In this document: positions 1 to 4,577 of the stretch, one piece after another
Layout: every line of letters begins with the position of its first letter
How positions within the stretch are numbered: the stretch's first letter is position 1
Source: Anaerolineales bacterium
GTDB lineage: Bacteria; Chloroflexota; Anaerolineae; Anaerolineales; Villigracilaceae
NCBI GenBank assembly: GCA_028689195.1
Contig: JAQTWR010000191.1
Coordinates: 1 to 5,879 of the forward strand
Direction: 5' to 3'
Length of the DNA stretch: 5,879 nucleotides
Notes under the pieces: model-generated
Told to the model about the DNA's origin: nothing
The model's database searches: none
The model's input: the letters and a program-made list of their open reading frames with translations, nothing else
Program-made: the position numbers and the translations under genes

Positions 1-1235
1 TATGTGTTGTAGTACAAATTATCCGCGCCCTTCAACGCGGGCGAAATTTGAATTTTGTCCTTCATACTTTCAAAATCCATTTGGGTATTGAAAGTAATCG
101 TAATGCCCGAGTTATACAAAGGCTCTTGCGAAAACGGCGCGGGGTACATATTTATTGCGGCGGGCAAGGGCAGGGTTACGAACCTCACATCGAGACCGCT
201 GGCAAGGTTTCCGCCGTCCGCCGATTGCGTATCCACAGCCATCAACAATTCATAATAACCGGCAAGGGCAAATTTGCCGTCGGGGGCGATCGTCAACTCG
301 GTAAATTTATCGTCCCACGAAAACTTCACAGGGAATTCTTCCCGCGTTTCGCGGTTGATAATGCTGGTGGAACCTTCCACGCTTTTCGGATTCATCTCTT
401 GTAAAAAAGTGACGATGAAAGCCTGATCGAGCGGAACGTCTTTCACTTCGTCGGCGGGATTTTGCGCCCCGTCTTTCAACGCGAAATTTGCGATGATGGG
501 ACTGCGCGTTGTGAACTGCCAGATGAAGGAATTTTCCAGCGCGTTATTTTGCGTGTCCACAATTCCCGCGTCTACGCTGACCTTGTAGTTGGTTCCGCTT
601 TTCAGGTTTTTCTCCGGCTCGAAAACGTACACCGACGAGTTCACCCATTCGCCTTTTCCTTTTACGTCGGGCGTAAATTTCAACGGCTGCGGAAGTTTGC
701 TTTGCTCTTCTTTAATCGAAAGCGCGACAACGGGATGATTGAAAATTACGGTAATACTCGACCCCAAATCCACATCCACGGTATCTTGCGCGGGAAAAGT
801 CTGCGCCACAGACAAGGCTTCGACGGTTTTGAATTCGACCGCGATAGTTTCCGCGGGGGAAGTCCCGTCTTTGGCGCGGAGATTTTCATCGAACGTCGCG
901 GCGTAAACCGTTGCGGGCTGCAGCGGTTCGTCGGGAGTGAAGGTAAATGTTCGGGGCGTTGACCAAACTCCGCTGCCAGAAACAGATTGACCTTCGGCAA
1001 GCAGCGCGAAAGTTCCGCTGGCGGGGTCCATATCGCGGTCGAAGGTAATTTCGAGCGGGGAAGAAAGTTCCAAACGCTGTCCCGCCATCGGATTTTGCCC
1101 TGCCACGCGCGCGCCCGTCGGCTCGGCTTCGATGGACAGGAAAGATTTTTTATAAGAGATGCTTGCAAAAATTGCGGCTAGAACGACCGCCGCCAGAATA
1201 CCCAAAGCGCTGAAGAATTTTTTATTATCCGTCAT
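1..1235 (-). CDS. Exported multi-Ig-domain protein, probable N-terminus of an alpha-2-macroglobulin-like protein (3' end outside window)
   Basis: An uninterrupted minus-strand frame of 411 codons starts at ATG 1235-1233 and runs off the left edge. GGAG at 1245-1242, six bases before the ATG, is a good ribosome binding site and sets the start. Residues about 7-27 (FFSALGILAAVVLAAIF...) form one hydrophobic segment, a signal peptide or membrane anchor, with no lipobox cysteine. The rest reads as at least four similar beta-rich units of roughly 100 residues, starting near residues 36, 131, 235 and 350. Each opens with a proline-containing turn and a strand of the type ITFDRDMDP, ITVIFNHPV, FIVTFLQEMNP or ITITFNTQMD, the pattern of SbsA/Big_5 Ig-like domains. 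The first two units end in FKTVE- and FTTRSP-type strands. Chloroflexota alpha-2-macroglobulin-like proteins commonly begin this way, which is why I favour that family, but the thioester region is outside the window. It could instead be another Ig-repeat surface protein. Confidence 0.85.
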   Translation of the reverse strand, partial: MTDNKKFFSALGILAAVVLAAIFASISYKKSFLSIEAEPTGARVAGQNPMAGQRLELSSPLEITFDRDMDPASGTFALLAEGQSVSGSGVWSTPRTFTFTPDEPLQPATVYAATFDENLRAKDGTSPAETIAVEFKTVEALSVAQTFPAQDTVDVDLGSSITVIFNHPVVALSIKEEQSKLPQPLKFTPDVKGKGEWVNSSVYVFEPEKNLKSGTNYKVSVDAGIVDTQNNALENSFIWQFTTRSPIIANFALKDGAQNPADEVKDVPLDQAFIVTFLQEMNPKSVEGSTSIINRETREEFPVKFSWDDKFTELTIAPDGKFALAGYYELLMAVDTQSADGGNLASGLDVRFVTLPLPAAINMYPAPFSQEPLYNSGITITFNTQMDFESMKDKIQISPALKGADNLYYNT

Positions 1236-1252
1236 AGAGGTCTCCTACAACG

Positions 1253-1281
1253 AGTATGCACTTGATGCGAAAAGATGTCAA
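1253..1281 (-). promoter_or_regulatory. Sigma70-type promoter of the Ig-domain protein gene
   Basis: On the minus strand TTGACA (1281-1276, a perfect -35) is followed after 17 bases by CATACT (1258-1253, 4 of 6 matches to TATAAT). The start of transcription would fall near 1246, leaving a leader of about a dozen bases that begins with the GGAG ribosome binding site. It lies between the tRNA terminator and the gene, so the gene can be transcribed independently of the tRNA. Confidence 0.6.
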
Positions 1282-1288
1282 GCGGCTT

Positions 1289-1328
1289 AAAAAGCGAACA
1301 GACGCTTGGCATCAAGCGTCTGTTCGCT
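1289..1328 (-). terminator. Intrinsic terminator of the tRNA-Glu gene
   Basis: AGCGAACAGACGCTTG (1293-1308) and its exact reverse complement CAAGCGTCTGTTCGCT (1313-1328) form a 16-bp perfect stem with a GCAT loop. Read on the minus strand, five T residues (1293-1289) close the hairpin, as expected for a rho-independent terminator just downstream of the tRNA 3' end at 1334. On the plus strand the hairpin is followed only by AATTGTG, so it is directional. Confidence 0.85.
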
Positions 1329-1333
1329 AATTG

Positions 1334-1406
1334 TGCCCCCACGGAGATTCGAACTCCGGTCTTAACCTTGAAAGGGTTGCGTCCTGGGCCTCTAGACGAT
1401 GGGGGC
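1334..1406 (-). tRNA. tRNA-Glu (anticodon UUC)
   Basis: The minus strand folds into a full cloverleaf. The acceptor GCCCCCA (1406-1400) pairs with TGGGGGC (1341-1335) over 7 bp. The D arm begins GTCTAGAGGCCCAGGAC, as in many bacterial tRNA-Glu genes. The anticodon loop is CTTTCAA with TTC at 1372-1370. The T arm is CGGAG-TTCGAAT-CTCCG. The anticodon stem has four good pairs and a C-A mismatch at its top (27-43). The discriminator base is A (1334) and CCA is not encoded, since the DNA continues CAAT. The gene sits alone with its own promoter and terminator. Confidence 0.95.
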
Positions 1407-1425
1407 TCTTTTTTAGAGCGGGCGA

Positions 1426-1454
1426 ATTCTATCACCCACTCTTATGACCGTCAA
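1426..1454 (-). promoter_or_regulatory. Stable-RNA promoter of the tRNA-Glu gene
   Basis: On the minus strand TTGACG (1454-1449, 5 of 6) is followed after 17 bases by TAGAAT (1431-1426, 5 of 6). Transcription would start near 1419, about 12 bases before the mature tRNA 5' end. The bases right after the -10 box, TCGCCCGC, are GC-rich, as in rRNA and tRNA promoters controlled by the stringent response. That regulation is inferred from the base composition only. Confidence 0.65.
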
Positions 1455-1552
1455 GCGATTTTACGACGAAATTCATAATTGCCCGCGCGTCCAATTTGAT
1501 GCAAATAATACGTCGCGCAGGCGCGAAAATTTACGCAAACGCGCGACTGAAC

Positions 1553-1581
1553 TTGACATATTTTAGGTATAGATATAAAAT
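1553..1581 (+). promoter_or_regulatory. Promoter of the Feo locus (dtxR-type gene)
   Basis: TTGACA (1553-1558, perfect -35), a 17-base spacer, and TAAAAT (1576-1581, 5 of 6) give a strong sigma70-like promoter. An alternative -10, TATAAA at 1574-1579, would have a 15-base spacer. Transcription would begin near 1588, about 22 bases before the ATG at 1610. There is no convincing Shine-Dalgarno sequence in that leader. The spacer, -10 box and start site are all overlapped by the two operator-like palindromes described next. Confidence 0.7.
1561..1580 (+). promoter_or_regulatory. DtxR-box-like operator 1 (weaker copy)
   Basis: TTTTAGGTATAGATATAAAA is an imperfect palindrome with 5-base outer arms TTTTA/TAAAA. 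It shares the TTTAGG...ATAGA...TAAA pattern with the site just downstream. It covers the promoter spacer and most of the -10 box, so a bound repressor would block RNA polymerase. Compared with the downstream copy it carries extra bases between the half sites, which makes it a weaker match to the DtxR/IdeR consensus. Confidence 0.45.
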
Positions 1582-1601
1582 AATTTAGGATAGACTAAAT
1601 T
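1582..1601 (+). promoter_or_regulatory. DtxR-box-like operator 2
   Basis: AATTTAGGATAGACTAAATT is a 20-bp palindrome with perfect 7-base arms (AATTTAG/CTAAATT). Its core TTAGGATAGACTAA matches the known DtxR/IdeR iron-box core TTAGGTTAGCCTAA at 12 of 14 positions. It overlaps the expected transcription start and lies just upstream of a DtxR-family gene. Negative autoregulation by metal-loaded repressor is therefore the natural reading. The consensus is established knowledge; binding here is inferred. Confidence 0.65.
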
Positions 1602-1609
1602 TTACGCCT

Positions 1610-2281
1610 ATGAAAAAAGCAATCGCCACCCAATCCATTCAGAATTACCTGAAACATATTTACGAATTAACCGAAGGCGGGCAGCCCGCCAGCACGACCG
1701 ACATTGCGCGCGAGTTGAACGTCAAGCCCGCATCGGTGACGGGCATGGTGCAAAAACTCGCGGCGGAAAAACCCGCGCTGGTGGGGTATCAAAAACATCA
1801 GGGCGTAACTTTAACCGCGGCGGGAAAAAAAGCCGCGCTGGAGGTCATCCGCCATCACCGCCTGTTAGAGACCTGGCTCGTGCAGACGCTTGGCTATTCG
1901 TGGGACGAAGTTCACGAAGAAGCGGAACGGCTGGAGCATGTGATCTCGGAGGATTTCGAGAGCCGCATCGCCGCCGCGCTCGGCAACCCAACGCGCGACC
2001 CGCACGGCGAGTTGATTCCTACCGAAGATTTGAAAATGCCGCCGGACAAATCCATTCCCCTTTCGTCGCTGCGCCCCAATCAAACAGGAATTATCCAGAG
2101 GGTGAACGCCCAAAACGCGGATTTGCTCCGCCATCTCGACGAGTTGGGACTCGTCCCAAAGGTTTGCGTCGAAGTCGTCGAGTATTCATCGTTTGACAAT
2201 AATTTAACAATCAAAGTCGGAAGCAAGTCTCTCGTGCTTGGTTCGAACATCACAACCAAAATTTTTATAAAATGCGGATAA
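1610..2281 (+). CDS. DtxR-family metal-dependent transcriptional repressor with C-terminal FeoA-like domain
   Basis: A 223-aa cytoplasmic repressor of the three-domain DtxR/IdeR type, full length for the family. Residues about 5-65 form the winged helix, with the recognition helix near VKPASVTGMVQKL (38-50). Residues 66-140 form the metal-binding and dimerisation region, with H83-x3-E87 and the H102...E106-x2-E109-H110 cluster. Residues about 148-222 form the SH3/FeoA-like domain. By alignment with DtxR, H79, E83, H98, E105 and H106 are kept, Cys102 is replaced by Glu106 (as in the Mn sensor MntR), and Met10/Asp8 is replaced by Asn12. The metal it senses is therefore not certain; the Feo genes downstream argue for iron. 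The start at 1610 matches the usual N-terminus although no clear ribosome binding site precedes it. The next gene starts 18 bases after its stop, so they are likely cotranscribed. It probably represses its own promoter through the two upstream boxes. Confidence 0.92.
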   Translation: MKKAIATQSIQNYLKHIYELTEGGQPASTTDIARELNVKPASVTGMVQKLAAEKPALVGYQKHQGVTLTAAGKKAALEVIRHHRLLETWLVQTLGYSWDEVHEEAERLEHVISEDFESRIAAALGNPTRDPHGELIPTEDLKMPPDKSIPLSSLRPNQTGIIQRVNAQNADLLRHLDELGLVPKVCVEVVEYSSFDNNLTIKVGSKSLVLGSNITTKIFIKCG

Positions 2282-2299
2282 GCAGATAAGGAAATAAAA

Positions 2300-3295
2300 A
2301 TGTATTACGCGCTGGCAATAATTGCAGTATTAGTATTTATCTTTCTCCCCCGCGTAGGATTGTTTGCGATATATAAATCCTACCGCGCGGCGCAGGAACG
2401 CGAACAGATGGAAGACGCGCTCAAGCATTTGATTGACCGCGAGCAGCAGGGGCGGCACGCTTCGCCCGAATCGCTTGGCGGCACGCTGGACTTGCCGCGC
2501 GCAAAAGTGACGAGCCTAATCGAAGACATGGAAATTCAAAATCTGCTCGAATCGCGCGGCGCGGAATTGCATCTCACCGCGCAAGGCGAGCGATGGGCTT
2601 TGCATGTTGTCCGCGCGCATCGGTTGTGGGAGCGCTACCTCGCGGACGAGGCGCGAATGCCGCTCGAGAAAGTCCACAGCGAGGCGCACCGCCGCGAACA
2701 TAATCTTACAGACGCGCAACTCGACGAACTCGACGCGGCGCTGGGGCATCCGACCCGCGACCCGCACGGCGACCCGATCCCAACCCGCGAGGGGAAAATA
2801 GATCGCGCAGAGGGAATGCCCATCACCGCGTGGCAGGCTGACCGCCCCGCGAGAATCGTCCACCTTGAAGACGAGCCCGCGCTGGCGTATCAACAAATTG
2901 TCGCGGCGGGGCTTCGCCTGGGACAAGACATCCGCGTCATCGAAAAAACGCCGAGCCGTTATGTGTTGAGCGACGGCGAAAACGAATACAAACTCGCGCC
3001 TGCGGTGGCAGCGAATGTGCATGTTTCGGCGCTGCCCGAAAGCGAAGCCCTAAAGCGCGAGGCGATTCCGCTCATGGAGTTGGATCACAATCAACGCGCA
3101 GAAATTGTCACGCTCGACGAAGCCGTGCAAGGATTCACGCGCCGCAGATTTTTAGATTTGGGATTAACTCCCGGCACGCTGATTTACCCCGAACTTCAAA
3201 ATTTCTTCGGCGACCCGCGCGCCTATCGCGTGCGCGGAACTTTGATTGCCCTGCGAAAAGATCAAGCCGCGCAGATTTGGGTCAAGCCGATCTAA
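2300..3295 (+). CDS. Membrane-anchored DtxR-like protein with two tandem FeoA domains
   Basis: A 331-aa composite protein, started by ATG with AAGGA seven bases upstream. Residues 2-24 are hydrophobic and are followed by K26, R29 and R34, predicting a single N-out/C-in membrane anchor with the rest in the cytoplasm. Residues about 35-100 resemble a DtxR winged helix. Residues 100-162 match the DtxR dimerisation region and share PTRDPHG and IPT with the preceding repressor. The metal ligand pattern is retained: D39, H107-x3-E111, H126, H130, E133, H134. Residues about 172-245 form a first, divergent FeoA-like domain. Residues about 257-331 form a canonical one (RRRFLDLGLTPG, GDPRAYRVRGTLIALR). 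FeoA is the small cytoplasmic partner of FeoB, and no free feoA gene is present, so this protein probably supplies that role. It may be a tethered regulator, a transporter-bound metal sensor, or only a FeoA scaffold. The domain calls are firm; the function is inferred. Confidence 0.85.
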   Translation: MYYALAIIAVLVFIFLPRVGLFAIYKSYRAAQEREQMEDALKHLIDREQQGRHASPESLGGTLDLPRAKVTSLIEDMEIQNLLESRGAELHLTAQGERWALHVVRAHRLWERYLADEARMPLEKVHSEAHRREHNLTDAQLDELDAALGHPTRDPHGDPIPTREGKIDRAEGMPITAWQADRPARIVHLEDEPALAYQQIVAAGLRLGQDIRVIEKTPSRYVLSDGENEYKLAPAVAANVHVSALPESEALKREAIPLMELDHNQRAEIVTLDEAVQGFTRRRFLDLGLTPGTLIYPELQNFFGDPRAYRVRGTLIALRKDQAAQIWVKPI

Positions 3296-3352
3296 GTCAA
3301 AAGCCAAACGTCAATGGTCGCAAGACTTTTGACCTTCGACAATGGAGAAATC

Positions 3353-4186
3353 ATGTCAAATAAAACAGTACTCCCCACCGAACATTGCGAAACCTGCCCC
3401 GCGTTTACGCAACTGGAACAAATGGGAATCAAGGTCGGAGATTTCGAGCGCGTGATTGCGCTGGCGGGAAATCCCAACACGGGAAAATCCACTTTATTCA
3501 ACACGCTGACGGGATTGAAGCAGCACACAGGCAACTGGCCCGGAAAAACCGTCACGCGCGCAGAAGGCGGATTTGAATTCAATAAAATCCGCTATAAATT
3601 GGTAGACCTGCCCGGCACATATTCTCTGCTTTCAGCAAGTCAAGATGAAGAAGTGGCGCGCGATTTTATTCTGTTCGGGCAGCCAAGTTGCACCATCGTC
3701 GTCACCGACGCGACCGCGCTGGAGCGGAATTTGAATCTGGCGCTGCAAGTTATGGAAATCACCGAGAACGTGGTGGTCGCCATCAACTTGATGGACGAAG
3801 CGCGCCGCAAAGGAATCGAAGTGGACGCGCGTTCCCTGTCGCGTGATTTGGGCGTCCCCGCCATTCCCGTCACCGCGCGGACGGGCGAAGGAATCCACAC
3901 CCTGCTCGGCGCGGTCGCGGACGTCATCGAGGGAAATATCGAAACAAAACCGCTGCGCGTAAACGGCACGCCCGAATTTCAAAACGCGGTGAACGAACTC
4001 GTGCCGATGATCAAACAACTTGCGCCGGGGATTCCCAATGCGCGCTGGCTCGCCATCCGTTTGCTGGACGGCGACGCGCGCGTGCAGAAGGCAATCGTCA
4101 GCGGCGAACTCAACGAAATCGTGTCGCAGCAATACCGCGAAGACGTGAAATTCAGCAACAAAATGAGCGTGGAAGGAAGACAGTAG
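3353..4186 (+). CDS. feoB: FeoB N-terminal GTPase domain as a separate protein
   Basis: A 277-aa soluble protein equal to the N-terminal part of the ferrous iron transporter FeoB. From the preferred start, G1 is GNPNTGKST (39-47), the switch I region is GNWPGKTVT (60-68), G3 is DLPGTYSL (85-92), G4 is NLMD (145-148) and G5 is near PVTARTGEG (172-180). All GTP-binding motifs look intact. Residues about 190-277 (including WLAIRLLDGD) are the start of the helical GDI domain, but the chain stops at TAG 4184-4186 before GDI ends and before any membrane helix. An N-terminal extension carries HCETCP (C12, C15). ATG 3353 has GGAG five bases upstream; ATG 3314, 39 bases earlier, keeps the frame open but has no ribosome binding site. 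The gene lies 57 bases after the FeoA-containing gene. It must act with the membrane half encoded from 4578, or the pair is a broken feoB. Confidence 0.9.
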   Translation: MSNKTVLPTEHCETCPAFTQLEQMGIKVGDFERVIALAGNPNTGKSTLFNTLTGLKQHTGNWPGKTVTRAEGGFEFNKIRYKLVDLPGTYSLLSASQDEEVARDFILFGQPSCTIVVTDATALERNLNLALQVMEITENVVVAINLMDEARRKGIEVDARSLSRDLGVPAIPVTARTGEGIHTLLGAVADVIEGNIETKPLRVNGTPEFQNAVNELVPMIKQLAPGIPNARWLAIRLLDGDARVQKAIVSGELNEIVSQQYREDVKFSNKMSVEGRQ

Positions 4187-4261
4187 GAAGAAGGCATATG
4201 AGGTTGCTAAAGTTTCTGACGTAGACGCATTAAATAAGTAGTCGGTTATAAATAATTAACC

Positions 4262-4407
4262 CAAGTTGCTACCATGTTTTCTGGGTAAAAAAATCTCAGA
4301 CCCTTGCCACAGATTTCACCGATTTGCGCGGATTTTTTTTCAAATTAGTGAAAATCCGTGTAATCCGTGGCAAAAGAACTAAAAAAACTGGTAAAGGTGG
4401 CAACTTG
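4262..4407. repeat. Palindromic repeat with CAAGTTGCYACC ends (146 bp)
   Basis: CAAGTTGCTACC (4262-4273) and GGTGGCAACTTG (4396-4407) are inverted copies matching at 11 of 12 positions. They are nearly co-centred on the inner palindrome at 4304-4373, so the whole 146 bp behaves as one nested palindromic unit. In RNA it would fold into a long interrupted hairpin between the two feoB cistrons. Confidence 0.6.
4304..4373. repeat. Inner palindrome made of 10-bp CACGGATTT-like units
   Basis: The arms 4304-4335 and 4342-4373 are inverted copies agreeing at 25 of 32 positions around a 6-base loop. Each arm is itself three tandem units of about 10 bp: CCACAGATTT, CACCGATTTG, CGCGGATTTT on the left, and on the opposite strand CCACGGATTA, CACGGATTTT, CACTAATTTG. 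From memory, similar CCACGGATTACACGGATT-type repeats occur dispersed in various bacterial genomes. No function is assigned. Confidence 0.7.
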
Positions 4408-4422
4408 CGTTAATTAGAATTC

Positions 4423-4515
4423 CGTCATTGCGAACCGCGTTTGTTGCGGCGAAGCGCTCCCAGACTTTACGAGAGATTGCTTCGTCGGGAAAACCATCCT
4501 CCTCTCGCAATGACG
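4423..4515. repeat. Dispersed palindromic repeat with CGTCATTGCGA ends (93 bp)
   Basis: CGTCATTGCGA at 4423-4433 and its exact reverse complement TCGCAATGACG at 4505-4515 bound the element. Inside, CGGCGAAGCGCTCCC (4448-4462) partly pairs with the segment at about 4471-4487 that includes GAGATTGCTTCGTCG, around a CAGACTTTAC-like centre. I recognise this as the widespread CGTCATTGCGA...AAGCAATCTC interspersed repeat type seen in many bacterial genomes. AGAATTC (4416-4422) and GAATTCT (4530-4536) form a further inverted pair outside it. Six T residues at 4522-4527 follow the hairpin, so it could cause some transcription termination, though the gap between stem and T-run makes this weak. Confidence 0.75.
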
Positions 4516-4577
4516 ACAATCTTTTTTCTGAATTCTTTCGACTGACTACTTAGAAACCTTTCCTCAAGGAATTATTT

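Larger units (their letters stand above)
4235..4552. repeat. Outer inverted repeat pair bounding a 318-bp MITE-like composite
   Basis: TAAGTAGTCGG at 4235-4245 and CTGACTACTTA at 4542-4552 are inverted copies that match at 10 of 11 positions. They enclose both inner palindromes, so the unit resembles a small non-autonomous mobile element without a transposase. If the terminal TA pairs are target duplications, it would fit a Tc1/mariner or IS630-type event, but no longer flanking duplication is visible. Removing it would still leave about 73 bases and a stop codon between the two FeoB ORFs. Confidence 0.45.
4187..4577. other. Non-coding gap of 391 bp between the two FeoB halves
   Basis: All plus-strand frames are closed by stops here and no recognisable protein is encoded on either strand. 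The gap is almost filled by nested inverted repeats (4235-4552). The remaining flanks are 48 bases after the GTPase stop codon and 25 bases before the next ATG. The left flank contains GTTGCTAAAGTTTCTG (4204-4219), which resembles GTTGCTACC...TTTTCTG at 4265-4283 and may be a relic of the same repeat family. An in-frame TAG at 4551-4553 closes the downstream FeoB frame on its upstream side, so the two ORFs cannot be read as one by a simple frameshift. Confidence 0.8.

Noticed and set aside
462..962. A 166-codon plus-strand frame, and overlapping minus-strand frame 746-1168
   Set aside because: Both are alternative readings of the continuous Ig-domain gene on the minus strand, which has a signal segment, ribosome binding site, promoter and recognisable repeats.
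1275..1478. A 67-codon plus-strand frame containing APTEIRTPV
   Set aside because: It is read across the opposite strand of the tRNA-Glu gene and its terminator; this is a well-known spurious ORF type.
2516..3022. A 168-codon minus-strand frame inside the anchored DtxR/FeoA gene, and a similar 166-codon one at 3632-4132
   Set aside because: They lie antisense to genes with clear conserved domains; long antisense frames are expected in such GC-rich coding sequence and neither resembles a known protein.
3314..3352. Upstream ATG that would extend the FeoB GTPase protein by 13 residues
   Set aside because: No Shine-Dalgarno sequence precedes it, while ATG 3353 has GGAG at good spacing and begins the recognisable protein.
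4199..4225. An 8-codon ORF (MRLLKFLT) preceded by AAGAAGG, considered as a leader peptide
   Set aside because: It is too short to judge, the spacing to the ATG is tight, and no attenuator-like alternative hairpins are clearly linked to it.
4304..4515. CRISPR array
   Set aside because: The repeats are inverted and nested, not evenly spaced direct repeats with unique spacers, and no cas gene is near.
4187..4577. Joining the two FeoB ORFs as one gene by frameshift or readthrough
   Set aside because: The frames differ, many stops lie between, and TAG at 4551 closes the second frame on its upstream side.
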